In this document: piece by piece, positions 38,301-50,500 of the stretch
Position numbering within the stretch: position 1 is the first letter of the stretch
How the letters are laid out: the number at the start of each line of letters is the position of its first letter
Assembly: GCA_964019165.1 (NCBI GenBank)
Contig: OZ025282.1
Span: forward strand, 6,412,131 to 6,476,130
DNA from: Mastigias papua
Taxonomy: Eukaryota > Cnidaria > Scyphozoa > Rhizostomeae > Mastigiidae
DNA: 64,000 nt
Direction of reading: 5' to 3'
Position numbers and translations under genes: made by a program
Notes under the pieces: model-generated
The model's database searches: none
What the model was told of the DNA's origin: nothing
What the model saw: only the letters and a program-made list of their open reading frames with translations

Positions 38301-41300
38301 TTAGATGTACGTACCCATCTCGTGTCAATGTAGTCAAATTTCCTGAAGAGCCCAGTGAATAGAATATGGATGTTGGTAACGTTAAGCCACTCCTGTCATG
38401 GCAAAGAATATAGTTCACTCTTGGCTATTCACAAAAGTAAGAAAACAAAGATCCTGCCCGAACATTAATATAGATCTCTTGGCCTCTTGCAACTTCATTT
38501 ACTGCAGCATATTCACCCTGGAATTCTAGCTTCTTATTCGGTAAAGCTAGATAATGTTGGAAACATACTGACATACTATATTTGCTATCTTCTTGGAGTG
38601 GTAAAATCGTATACATCAAGTATACTGTAGGTACACAAATAGCTTATCGGTAATACATCGTTTTATTATATACATGCACTATGTGAAGTGATGAGTTTGG
38701 CTTACAATCAGAGCATAAAAGACAGTGACTGGAAGCACTCTTCTTGCCTCGAAAGGAAGATGGAAGTATCAGTTATAGAACACGCTGAGAATGATTTGAT
38801 ATGCTTACAATTAAAATAAAATTAATGATGGATTAATATTTTTAACAATAAACTTGGATAATTCACATCAATTCGAAAGCCTAATCTCACCCTGAATTCT
38901 GGTGAATCAAAATTTGCTGAATCATCCCCTCTTTGATCACCATTTAGATTTATTGTAATCTAAATTAAAAACAAAAACAAATTAGGTTATGTATACATAA
39001 CAAAGTAAAGACTGCTGCCACAGAAAAGAAAATTTTGTCTAGAGTAAAAGTCTGCAAATAGATCTTATTCATGGCTATTATCTCCTTCAACCTGAGGAGA
39101 TTCGCAAGTCTCACTCTAACGTTCTTCATATACCAAGAATGCTCAGCATTGGACTGAGACAAAAGTTCATAAGCTCCAAATTGTCCCTCTTTTACGCAAT
39201 TCCATGCAGGACACACCATTTTATATTATTGGCAAATGTTCGATACGACTTAATTAAGATAAATTTTGTCTATGATAGTTTTTGACTTTTCTCTCGTTGA
39301 CCTAAGCCAGGGGTTACCAATCAGGGATGTGAGACATCATTTCAAGGAGTGTGAGAAGCGTCCGCCTCAATGATAAGACTTTAGCTATTTATTACACTAC
39401 AGCCGTCTTGAGCAAAATATGTGCCAGTGGCGTAGCTGAACAAAGTTGGTTGGTCATGCTCTACCTGTCATGGAGTGTGGCCACGCCCTTTTAACCAAGA
39501 CACGCCCCCCTTGGCTGATGAAAATTATCATACAAACAATGTCATTACATGCCCTTGAGTGTTCTAAAATCTCTGCACAAACAGCCTTAGCCTAACAGAA
39601 GTTAGGCCTAAGTAACAAACTGCTGCCAAAGAATACCACTCATAAATGTGAGGGGAAAGTGAAAATTGCTCATACTGTACACCTCACTTCAACTTCATCA
39701 TAAATCTGTTAGAGAGGCTTTTGAAATGTTGGGGTGACTGACTGATTTAAATCAATAACTCCCCCCTCACACATCCTCCAATATAATTTCGAGTGTTTTA
39801 TAAACGCAAATATCAGAATCTACATCAATGGTACGAATATCTCTGAATTCAATCCATCATGAACATGATCAATAGACTATAATGACCATACACAAACAGT
39901 GAGTAAGTCCCATTGTGCCATTCCCCCTAGGTCAACCACAACTTCTAATACTTGTACACAAACAGGAGAGTTCTTGTGGATTGTTCTGCTTCCAAAACAA
40001 CTTATAGTGACTATCCACATATCTAAGAGGTCTGTACACTCATAATATGATTAAAAGGTCAGTCTAAATAAACAAATTTTATACATGTTTCCTATTGTTC
40101 TCACAGTTCTACATTATGAATAAAATCTGCTTAAAAAGTTGCTTGAGCTTTCCTGACCTTAGACCAAATCGTCTTGTCCCATTTCTACTTCAAATTTTTC
40201 TTACCATAGTGCCGTACCAAACAGCAGTCACTAAGTACATATTTGTTAATGGTAGTTGGCGAGTACACACTTTAGCAGTTTAGTCACCTCGCATTTCTAG
40301 TATGGTGCCGTTTTGGGCCAATCACTCTCTACCGGTTAGGCCTGATCCCTTCAATGCAAAGAATCATCAACAATATACAGGCTAATATGGGAAGCAACCC
40401 CAACAAATAGCACTTCGAGTGCCTCACTTGAACAGCAGTCAATTGGTGTTCAGCAACATTCGGCATAAGCCACCGGTTGTATTTGGCTCGACAATTCCCA
40501 TTTCAGTCGTGTTAAGTTCAAACTGATCTCATCACGATTTGCAACACGATATTCCTATCAAGACGATCTTCTTGTGCTACGTTCTGAGCTATTACTTGGT
40601 TCACTCGGACAATGTTTACCTCAAAGGCCGCTTGTCAAAGGGAACAGCAGCGCAGACTTCAACAACAGCCAGAAAAGGACACAGGGTTATTAGGTCATGC
40701 TATCAGAAATTGGCATGACTGCTCTTCTCAAAAGGCTCTGCCGCGGCACTGTACAATATGCATCAATCAGGCATGCTAAGCAGAACGATCAGTCATGCTC
40801 ATCAGGTCAATCAGTCATGCTCTTTCGAAAAAGCATGACCAAGCTTTGTTCTTCTCCTCTACATGGCATTTGCATTACAAAGAGACTGCATTATCCGGCA
40901 CAGTTGAGCATGACCAAACAGAGGGTGCCAGTGACATGGGCATGACTAAATTCATAGGGCATCTTCCGGTCAGCTTCAATCGAAGAATCATAGCATGACA
41001 AAGCTGGCTACCCTGTGAACTATAACATCCAGGGGGATACACTGAATCAAATAGAAAATTCCGGGGGATACCTCATTGAACTTAAGAGAGACTACTAGCG
41101 GATATTAGCTGGCTAAATAATTTGTACGTAAAATGGGAATGGTGTTTTTGGAAATGTTTAGTCATGCTCAGCATGACAAGCATGACCGCTAGCTACGCCA
41201 CTGATATGTGCTATAGGGAATGCGAGGTAAGAATAAAAATTGCTAGGGATAGAAAATGGTTAGGAATCACTGATCTAACCTGAAAGGTAGACATCTTCTA

Positions 41301-43147
41301 TATAAGAAACTAAATGTAGCTACAAACCACTTCATCATATTCCAAAGGATATGTTTTATATTCTGTGCAGACTGTCCTATTGACTCGATCTGGTAACTGG
41401 TAAATGAGATTTGTAGGTATATTGAAGACTGATGTGCATTCAGAGAGTGCAGTGACTTGATAATGCCAAGGAGAGTACGTTTTGCCAAAATCAGCTGATT
41501 TAGAAATAGCAATCTGGCCTGGTCGACGATAATCGCCAAATGTAATAGTGATGCCTTTTCCGAATACCGCCTAAAATACGAATGAATTTTCCGGTATTAG
41601 TCTCAGGAGGATCAACCCTGATTAAGGTTTGTCAATAAGACAGCTTTCCATCTTATACAAAATTGAGGACATTTTTATTATGCTTACAAGCGATTTTACT
41701 GCAAAGAAGTTAATATCCAGTTAGTTTCTAGCAAGGAATTTTAAGCGAAGAATTCTCTCTCTGCACCACATTCCCAAGTGTTCCAACCTATACCATTTTT
41801 ATACAATAGTAAGATTGACTTCAAGTGCAACTACGAAATTTTACAAATTGAAATAAAAAAACTGGAAAATGAAATGAAGAAGAGAGAGAAGCCAAAAATT
41901 CAGAAAATGAGAATTCCATATGATGAATAAATTCTTGCTGAAGAAATATTTGAATAGTTTTGCAAGAAATTTATGCTGAAATTACCTCATTCAAGTCGAT
42001 GTTGATATATGCATTTTCAACATCGTTAGATGCCTGCCAAAATGTTGCAAATTGTCCATCGATCATATTCGAAGCTGGATGAGCATTTGCAGGATCAGAT
42101 GCATTGCAAGTTGATACAACTCTGTCACGTGGAGTCACGTATCCTTGTCTCGTATTGAAGTACTGCTCCGCTGGGGAGCCACATGTGATATTGGCCGAAA
42201 TACGGCTTCCTATAGCTGCATTGAAGCCCTCTATTGCCTAGAAAAGACCTTTCCCTCAATTGTAGTCTATCGTGTAAAATACATGCATCTTTTATCGAGT
42301 CAGTACTAAACCCTTACGGTTGACAGCTTTGGAGGAAAAGGGATGTTATTTGAAGGGATCGCTCATCAAAGGGATTGTTAATACACTTTGCAAAATGCTT
42401 TGCAAACATTAGATAAATTAATCGTAACTCATTGTATTAAAAACTACGCAATTTAACTTATCTCTACAGCAAATGTGTCTGCTTAGGGTAAGCTCCAATT
42501 TCAGAAATTGAGAAGGATCAAATACCACATTATCTTCTTAGATGATTGTATTACAGTGTATGGCAAATACTACAAACGTGTAACGTATTTCACAATATCC
42601 ATTGAAGTACGATACTAGACAAGATAAGAGAATGCTATGAAAGCAACATTATCTCTTAGGAATGGTTGAAGCTTATAGTGCTCTAAAATGGTTCCTAATG
42701 AAACGATTAGAAGAGACTGCAGGTGATGCTTACTACATGAGATGAGTAAAATTACAGGACACAAAGCTTCACAGTTCGTTTGGGTTCGTGCATTTACAAT
42801 ATATTGTACATTACTTATTACCTGCAATGGGCAAGCGACGAAAAAGACCAGCTAACACAAATGTTTGATATTTTAAAGTAGAAGACAAAACTAGAGGTTG
42901 CTTTGTATACAACAGTAGAGACTATACATCCTCCTCAGTGTCAATGTTTACTGTCTAAGTTCGCATGTTCATATTTTTGTAAATAACTTTAGAAAACAGG
43001 CTGTTTAACAAACATCGTTTTGAGTATGCGTAAAGTGAAGACTATCGCCAAAGCAAGCTTGAAAACCTTTACACCTACCTGTCCAATGACAGATTGACAG
43101 CAAAGAATCATTAAAATTGGAGAAGCCAAGAGGTACAGTCGAGACAT
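9843..43147 (-). CDS. Laminin alpha chain with inserted C2 and ILEI/FAM3 domains, complete
   Basis: Secreted basement-membrane protein that would form a heterotrimer with beta and gamma laminins through its coiled coil and bind cell receptors through its LG domains. I read 55 exons from ATG 43147 to TGA 9843. All phases join and the sum is 8781 nt (2926 residues plus stop), itself a consistency check. Order: signal peptide 1-23, LN ~24-250, LE repeats with an LF domain ~250-986, coiled coil ~988-1905 interrupted by C2 (1276-1413) and ILEI (1586-1742), then LG1-3, a Pro-rich linker and LG4-5 (~1905-2926). The start is a classic signal peptide, MSRLYLLASPILMILCC. Of the classical alpha chains, the LF domain most resembles those of alpha3/alpha5. 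Exon lists are in the domain entries below. Least certain are exon 33 and the exon 49/50 junction. Read from sequence; never checked against RNA. Confidence 0.93.
10281..10453. repeat. (TATGA)n pentanucleotide microsatellite
   Basis: About 34 copies of TATGA, interrupted near 10391 and 10434, in the last laminin intron (10482-9986). It is open in several minus-strand frames only because 5 is not a multiple of 3, giving poly(SYHII) and similar; it is not coding. Confidence 0.95.
13093..13278. mobile_element. Foldback/MITE-like element with two ~73-bp inverted arms
   Basis: The left arm 13093-13165 and right arm 13206-13278 are imperfect reverse complements; both contain CAGGTCTATTTTCTCC..ACCTAATTGACCAATC in opposite sense, and the ends are AGCATA..TATGCT. 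A 40-bp loop separates them. It lies in the laminin intron between exons 47 and 48. No clear target duplication was found and there is no ORF. Confidence 0.8.
14402..14469. repeat. (ATCA)n microsatellite with CAGT/CGAT variants
   Basis: Degenerate tetranucleotide array of AATC units in the laminin intron between exons 45 and 46, with scattered CAGT and CGAT variants. Confidence 0.9.
17954..19718 (-). other. Laminin alpha exons 37-39: last coiled-coil segment and start of LG1
   Basis: Exons: 19587-19718, 18853-19041, 17954-18273. Residues ~1743-1956. Coil sequence: TWQEVNRRFTLLKAVNENFL, LQTANILLRQARQSASRIL, LESRVLSIEAKLKTMRTFAQ. It then runs into the first strands of LG1, VGFDMKANSSRGVIFYIL. 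Counting the three coil segments without the two inserted domains gives about 630 residues, close to the usual length of laminin alpha domain II/I. This suggests that C2 and ILEI were added rather than replacing coil. Confidence 0.82.
20213..21082 (-). other. ILEI/FAM3 (PANDER, GG-type) domain inserted in the laminin coiled coil (exons 35-36)
   Basis: Exons 20855-21082 and 20213-20455, residues ~1586-1742. The family pattern is clear and in order: SLQFYLRSE, RSIIEIDGKDYSKNLDGFNI (the DG-DY-N-GFN core), ATIDILSG, LPFIQYLQRIPG then KKIVAMVKQ, LMSLGA, ARGSYALLGYKRG and a GQGVSEIRKAIPL tail. This fold occurs in secreted FAM3 cytokine-like proteins, in TMEM2/CEMIP and in POMGNT1, where it is thought to bind carbohydrate or act as a secreted signal. 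The module starts and ends in phase 1. Flanking exons are coil. Ligand unknown here; calling it a glycan-binding site would be inference. Confidence 0.87.
21292..21515. mobile_element. Possible MITE remnant
   Basis: The left end GCAGATTCAAGGGGGG and the inverted right end GTAGATCCAGAGTTTG match imperfectly. A G-rich block on the left and TCCCCCC near the right end resemble small DNA-transposon derivatives. It is in the laminin intron between exons 34 and 35 sides. No target duplication was established. Confidence 0.35.
21745..22929 (-). other. Laminin alpha exons 31-34: coiled-coil segment between C2 and ILEI
   Basis: Exons: 22748-22929, 22346-22484, 21958-22047 (tentative), 21745-21850. Residues ~1414-1585. 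Helical sequence returns after the C2 domain: SITDLQQILTTQISTVQTLM, EAAVTRAQTAANTLQTQSA, KTHASVAVNAVNKYREVYKL, LSNLQSRADAALLESQAFL. The A-rich repeats are typical of laminin alpha domain II/I. Exon 33 has a weak donor (GTCTAG) and two cysteines; leaving it out also keeps the frame, so it may be alternative or spurious. Exon 34 ends in phase 1, directly before the ILEI module. Confidence 0.78.
23340..24264 (-). other. C2 domain inserted in the laminin coiled coil (exons 29-30)
   Basis: Exons 24060-24264 and 23340-23548, residues ~1276-1413. The sequence has the full C2 layout: STLTVKILNGKNLVARDF, SDPYFHISL, TLNPSWPSGDSYMFSL, TTLLIDVYDKDISDADEFVG, EVTINL. The calcium-loop aspartates are all there: ARD and SDP in loop 1, and DKD plus DAD before EFVG in loop 3, so calcium binding is likely. 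C2 domains usually act inside cells on membranes; here the domain sits in a secreted chain. The module begins and ends in phase 0, is joined in frame to coil exons on both sides, and has normal GT..AG borders. I know of no classical laminin with this domain. Confidence 0.87.
24566..28354 (-). other. Laminin alpha exons 23-28: first coiled-coil segment
   Basis: Exons: 28203-28354, 27711-27824, 26735-26846, 25774-25970, 25124-25297, 24566-24682. Residues ~988-1275. Exon 23 opens with CSLCTRQMQDL, a cysteine pair just before the helix as at the trimer entry of other alpha chains. Helical sequence rich in Q, A, S, L, V and I follows, for example QLSLLQAEVVRLQNIAKNLQ and TLLQLQEQYMRDTQVTQASV. No globular motif is visible. 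This is the first part of laminin domain II/I, which pairs with beta and gamma chains. Exon 28 ends in phase 0, directly before the C2 module. Confidence 0.82.
32311..32337. repeat. (TA)n microsatellite
   Basis: About 13 TA units within a wider AT-rich stretch of the laminin intron between exons 15 and 16. Confidence 0.9.
33995..34276. mobile_element. Degenerate pogo/Tigger-like (Tc1-mariner superfamily) non-autonomous element
   Basis: The left end GACTCTGGATATAACGAACC and the inverted right end GACTGTCGATATTTTGAACC match at about 15 of 20 positions. The right end continues to CAGTA at the outer edge, a typical terminus. Internal TTATATCGAA, GTTAGATCGAACA and GCTATATCG motifs are characteristic of pogo-like short elements. 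It lies in the laminin intron between exons 13 and 14. The left terminus is eroded and no TA duplication is visible. Confidence 0.5.
34556..34630. repeat. (ATCA)n microsatellite
   Basis: ATCA/AGTC tetranucleotide array in the laminin intron between exons 12 and 13, similar in composition to the one at 14402-14469. Confidence 0.9.
35715..35855. repeat. AATAT/ATAGAT-rich low-complexity stretch
   Basis: Irregular repeats of AATATAAT and ATAGATATAAT in the laminin intron between exons 10 and 11. No gene seen. Confidence 0.8.
37575..37628 (+). repeat. G-rich purine tract with quadruplex potential
   Basis: A run of GGGAGGGG, AAGGGGAGGG and GGGGGAGGGCAGGG blocks on the plus strand, starting about 25 nt downstream of the laminin exon 6 donor (37652) as transcribed. 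Because the gene is on the minus strand, the G-rich strand is the template and the pre-mRNA carries a pyrimidine tract. Confidence 0.8.
37653..43147 (-). other. Laminin alpha exons 1-6: signal peptide, LN domain, first LE repeat
   Basis: Exons: 43079-43147 (signal peptide), 41986-42237, 41328-41570, 38891-38959, 38315-38392, 37653-37881. LN domains sit at laminin N-termini and polymerise into the basement-membrane network in a calcium-dependent way. Hallmarks: NITCGSP, CNASDPANAHPASNMIDG, FWQASNDVENAYINIDL, ITFGDYRRPGQIAISKSADF, then SPEF joined directly to EWLNVTNIHILFT. Exon 6 carries HHYVVREINVIS, followed by CNCNGHGN, the usual LN-to-LE1 transition. Exons 1-5 are all phase 0 at both ends. 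Intron 3 (41327-38960) is about 2.4 kb, mostly a transposon. The LN length (~225 residues) is normal for the family. Confidence 0.92.
39417..41211. mobile_element. Non-autonomous hAT-like DNA transposon with target-site duplications
   Basis: Terminal inverted repeats CAGTGGCGTAGCT (39425-39437) and AGCTACGCCACTG (41191-41203) are perfect over 13 bp. They are flanked by identical 8-bp duplications ATATGTGC (39417-39424 and 41204-41211). An 8-bp duplication and a CAGTG-type terminus are hallmarks of the hAT superfamily. The element is 1779 bp, has no ORF above about 85 codons and encodes no transposase, so it depends on a copy elsewhere. GTCATGC/GCATGAC occurs once near the left end and eleven times in the right 500 bp. 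It occupies most of laminin intron 3. Intact duplications suggest a fairly recent insertion. Confidence 0.9.
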
Positions 43148-44554
<1,407 letters not shown>

Positions 44555-47500
44555 CTAAGTCTCGTCGTCGGAATCAGATTCTTCATAGGCTAACAATGAT
44601 GATAAAGCGTTTCTCGGTTTTGATGTCTTCCTCTTGGGCTTAACTCCAACTGGCAGGATGGAGGGGGGTTTGAACATGCCTTAAAAAGGAAAACATACAA
44701 TGATACAAAGTGTAAATGATTACTAAAAAGTGAAATCACAAACCATACATAGTTGACAAATTACTCCTTATTAGTAATCTTTCCCTCATACCCTTATTTT
44801 AATTTTTCATCATCCAATACCTTGCAATTCTATCACGTTTCTACACTTACTAAACACGATTATGGCGTTTGGCTAAACTGTGCGAACTTCCAACCACGAG
44901 CATACTTTCTCAGTTGGTCACTCCCCTTACTCAAGACGTGACAGGCTATGGCATACATCAGCATTCTCGGTACTTTTTATATGAAACGGAAGAGTAGAAT
45001 CAAGTAAAATCCTAGTCACCTTTGGGCGAGGTCGAGACTCGGGGAGACACAAAGTTAGTCTCCTTTTCACTATCGTCAAAATCCAATTCTGACTGACTAT
45101 GCTGCGTTCCTTTGGTAGGCTCCCCACTTGACCTAAATTTGGTATTTGAATCTAAACTGTGAGAAGGGCTTTCCTATTTCATTAGAAAGTAGAAAGAAGA
45201 AACAAATCAATACGAGGAAGTAAAAATACAATAACAATCAAAACAACAAGAAATATCACCATAAGGATTACATAATTAGCATTGTTTACATCAAAATGCA
45301 GCTAACGTAAAGAACATCTACCATGCAGACAACATACAAAATTGAGGTTATTATATGTGCAACTATGTGCAACAGTTTGCAACAGTGTCAAATTGCAAAC
45401 CAATCCTATTATGATGTGAAATGTGTAAATGTTGGTTAAAAATTTCAACACATTTAACTTCACAAATGATGGATAATTTGCCAAGACTATACATGCAATT
45501 TCAATGTCAAAAATGCTTGTAATTGATTACCTTTCTGTTAATATAGCTATAATGAAAGACTATAAACAGTACATATAATGCAATACATGGTTTGGCATGG
45601 TGCAAAAACTGCTAGAAATATCTCGTAAATCATTTACAACATCTTCAATCTACAGCCCAGGCAAACCTCAGAAAATCAATACCCAAAAACAGACTGTACA
45701 CGAAGCACGAAGCACTCCCAACAAACTTTGCAAACATTTCTATTCTGAAATCTCACCTTAGTTGAAGTTGATTCGGTTGCCTTGCGAATTAATTCTGGAT
45801 CCTGCTCATTAAAATCAAAGTCAAGACGAATTGGGAGAGAAAAGAAAAATCAATTAGTATCAGCGGAATGACATAATTCTCAACGATGCAAATTGCAAGC
45901 AAAAGATAGAGCAATAAGATTAACTTGCAGTTATCTCTATAGACAAGTCCACACAAAGTCCAGCACAGCATTAATAACAAAGTACTGTTTATTGGCGAAT
46001 CAGGTTTTAGAGCATCTCCTCTACTTCCTTTTGCCTCTATGCCCATTCTCTATCCTTAAACGTGCAACCGTGATTTGTTAAACCCTTTCATCCATCATAA
46101 GTGTATATAATATTTAAATAACAAACGGAAAGTCATTGTGCTGTTGAGAATGTGAATGTGGTAATAAAATACAGCAGTAGGTATCCCTCTTAGCAGTATT
46201 ATACAACAGAAAAATAGCAAGATGGTTTATTTATTCAATCATCACATTCTAATTTTCGTTTAAATTAAGCAGTGCCAAGCTATTAAATATAATGTGCAAA
46301 GGAAATAAAAGGGTACTAGCAAAATTTACACTTCAGGTACAAAATACACTTAGAAAGGAAGAAAAAGCACCACCATTAAAAAGAACAATGAAACGAAGGA
46401 ATGAAATGGAGGAAAGAAAAGGAAGACACGTATATAATCAAGAATGTAATGACCTCGGTGAAGCGACGCCGTTTGCGTTGAGCTTGAGTTGGTTCTGGTT
46501 GCGATGGCTGTTGCCGAGACCTGTCTGCATCACTAAAGGAAACGGAGATTTCTGACAATAGTAGAATAGAACTGAAAATGTATAATTTCAACACAGAGCC
46601 CTAATAACAATAAGATATTACACATCAAAACAGCTTAAAAGTAATGTATTGCATTAAGAAGAAATCGTTTAAATACTTTTGAGCTGAGGACACTAAGAAA
46701 GTCTCGAAGGGGACCGTCGTCGGATTTTCTGCCTAAGTGACGTTTAAGTATTCAAGATGTTCGGTCCCTAGAAAACAAGTGTAATGCATCCAGGGAACAC
46801 TGATATAGGTGAGCAAAAAGACGGGGCATAACCGCTGAGCTGGTATTATGAGTTATCAAATGTTTGAGCAAGATTAAACAAAAATAAGGTAAAATTTGAA
46901 GCGTTAAAAACAATTACACAGCCCAGTGTGAGGAGGATTTTCAAAGAAAAAAGGGGACTGCCACAGTCTTCGAAAATGGAGATTACTTGTCGGGCTCGTC
47001 TATGTTGCTGTACTTTTAGGCGCTGCTTAGTCACCCTATTTTATATTCAATCTTATACTATCTTTCTAGTTCTAGTATGTGACTCTAATGCAGTTAATTT
47101 TTAGCAATACTGTAGCTGTATTCATATGTTTTCAAACCATGTCTTGAGTTACATGTGAAATAGATTGATAAAATAAACAATGAAACGAAAACGTTAAAGG
47201 AGAGCTGCTACTTAAAATTAGCAGAGTTTACCTCTTCTGACTGCTCTGGTAGGATGCCTGTTGAAAAGATGTTTGCCGTCTTAAATCATATATTAGGAAA
47301 TTAATCGGGAATGATAAGCAGCTAGGGAAAAAAGACTACATGACTCCATTTACGCTATATGCTATGCCTATGTAATCTTAAATATTTCTTCGTTGGAATA
47401 ATATATGTATCACAAATACAACAAGGTAACATATATATATACATAATGCATATAATATTATATTATCCTGTTCATTATGGGCACTATGGTAAACGGTATA

Positions 47501-50500
47501 CCGGGCACGAATACTGCTAAAATTACAAAACCAACAACTGAACTGTCGCTATACGAACCTGATAAGTGTCCTTTGGATGTCCATGCTCCGCAGAGGTATG
47601 ATTTTCATTGTATGGAGGGTAACCTGATGATCTAGATGATGAGAGTTCCGGTGCAGAATGATGGGAAGGCTGGTGCGGATAAGGAGGTTCATATGGTGGA
47701 CGGAATGAAGGAGGGGGTTGGTTTGGATAACTTGTTGGAGGAGGATCTAAAAACAAGAATTCAGAAAAATATACAAAATAAATCTAAAATGATGGACAAC
47801 TGTGATACAAATATGCAGTGAAGAGCTCAAAGTCTTGCCCTAAAACTGCCATAGTTATTCCATTTTTCTTGAAGAAAATAAGCAAATTTCTTAAAGTGAC
47901 AAAATGAAATTTCACTCAATAACTTCTGGAAATAATCCTCAGTCGCAGTGCGCTCTCTCTACGCTCTCTTTGGCATTTTTTTACATTGAGAAATTGTTCG
48001 TGGTCTATTGGTTGAGTGGTATGGCAATGAAAATTGAAAACAATTAATATTTGGTAGAAATTTCTTACAACTTGCTGGACGATAATTTCCATGTGGTCTT
48101 TGGGGGTACACAGAAGGAGGTGCCTATAAAAAATAAAATGCTGCTTTACAATATTCTCTTCAATAACATCATAATGTTTACGCTACATACAGCTATTGCT
48201 AAATCTACAATTCTGGACTAGGTAGCATATATCTTGTTAGTAAACTAACTAACTTGTTAAAAGTTAACTACAGCTTTTCCGACAATCATTTGCTACGAGA
48301 GTAAAGCTCAACTAGGATGAATCATATTTTTCTGCAAATCACTAGGAATAATCTACAAGATGAAAAGGCTTCTGTGAAAGGGCTTTTTTGCCTGCATCAA
48401 AAGTCACGTTTATTTCCACTGGAGGCAAATATGATGTAAGTTTCAGAGTATAACCTGCTAATCATAACGATCAGCCTGAATAACAAATCTTAACAAATCT
48501 CATTGCTAGGGAAACACGCGGACAGCAAAGTACAAAAGTGAGCATAAAAGCTCGTGCTCTTGTTAAAAATACAGACAATGTATAGAGTCACACTATATGG
48601 TAAGTAGCAGTGTGCTAAGACAACCAAGGAAGGGAGGGTAAACAAACAAATTGAGACAGGTAACTGTAGAAATTCCTACCACAGGCATGTTCTGTGAACT
48701 CGGATTTGATGAAGGTACGTTATAACCAGGATAGATTGTTAGGTTGCTGTTGCTGCTGGGCTGCTGATATGACTGCTGGCCATATGCTGAAAGAATTACA
48801 TTCGAAAACTATTAGAAGCTAGAGCCAGTTTCAACAGAAGGAACATCAATCTTGAACAGTAGAATTCTACATCTCCAGATAAAAGAAATCAATTGCTCCT
48901 AAAGCATGAAAAAGGTAACAAAAGAATTCCACCCTAGAAAAAGTAATATATTTATTTTGATTCACATTTTTCCTTATTAATAGTCATTCAGTATATTGGC
49001 AACATGATCCATCAAAAATGGGAGGAGGTTATCTGAATTGATGGTCTTATCTCTAAGAAGGTAACTAGGTAGTAAGTTGAATAAACTAAACAAGACACAT
49101 ACTTTTACTAAAGTGTGTGATTCTGTACCTCCTAAGAACTCTACAAACATTAGTAAAGTGGTATTATTGCTCAAAATATTATTGGAACTATAGGCTAAAA
49201 AAAGAAATTAACTAGAAACTATTATAGGTCCACAAAGACATAGCACTAGTCAACAAAATTACCTTGGGGTTGATATGGAGACTGCTGCCTTTTTGTTTGG
49301 TCCCAAGCCTTAAAGTCAGCATGCACCTGTCAAATCATAAAATATACTGCATGATATGTGCTACTATGCAGGCCTTGCACTGAACAAGACAAAGGTGCTC
49401 TAAAAAATGAGCTCATTGAACAATTTGGTGGCTCTGTTTTGCACCCTTTCCAGGAATGCAACTAAAATACATAGAAAAAAAGCCTATATAAGCAAATTTA
49501 ATAGGGACTCCAATCTAGGAATATTTGATATTTTAAAAGTATATAAAAATGCTGTGATATTAAAAGGCTTGATGTGCATTTAGGGTATGCCTATTCACAC
49601 ATCTGTGTGATTGGTATGTAGATGTTTTTAAGTCTACATGATATCAAAAATATTTCATTAACTTACTGATTGCAGGAGATTTTCACACAGTGATTTAGCA
49701 GCATGCAGACCATCATGCCTTGGATGGCTGATGAAGATATACAAAGCTTCAAATGACTCTCTTCCGGAATTCTGTTCAATAAATCCTGAGCCTTTACCTC
49801 TTAGATGGACCTACGGTTCCAAACAAATATAAAAAAAAAATTTTGAATCAAACTTTCTTTTAGATCAAAAACATTATTCATTTTTTAAAGGTTGATTTAG
49901 TATAGTAATTTCTGATAGCAATAATTGAAATAGAGCTAGTAAGTAAACATAATAACACCATATGGTGATAAGCATACTACTAAAAACTATTAGCTTTGAA
50001 CAACAAAAATTTATTACTAGCCCAAACTCATGGCGCCATAGAATCTACCAGCAGTATATATATAATAAGTATGTAGTACTGAATTTACTAGAAGTTGGAA
50101 GTCTAAGCAAATATTTTATAATCTGAATTTACATAATCAAAAAGAAGAATCAAAAAGGATCTTAGACAAACCTTAGCACCAGTCTGAACTATTATGTGTT
50201 GCAGATATGAGCCCTAGAATAAAACAGCAATATCAATGCAAAGAATACTTGTGCCTTGGGGGAACAAAATACACATTACAACTTAGACACCTTAGTAATA
50301 AAACATGAGAGATAGAAAATATTGAAAATCAGAAATTTAATAATAGCAGGACAATAGTAATATTATTTTGAAGCCAATATAAACTACTCACACTTTTACA
50401 AAAATAATTGGTTTTCTATACCATACAATGTTTACTCTTAAAATCCTCTATCACCTAGTTCAACAGAATTATCAACACAGTTTATCAGATTGTCTTAAAC

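Noticed and set aside
38425..38747. Candidate exons at 38706-38747 and 38425-38619
   Set aside because: SPEF of exon 4 joins EWLNVTN of exon 5 as in other LN domains; these stretches would disrupt it.
39060..39219. Minus-strand ORF with VRVRLANLL, resembling the LN domain end
   Set aside because: Exon 3 joins exon 4 directly in phase and homology (PLEYDEV then ITINLNGDQ), leaving no place for it; the real VRVRL-like strand is in exon 5 (EWLNVTNIHILF).
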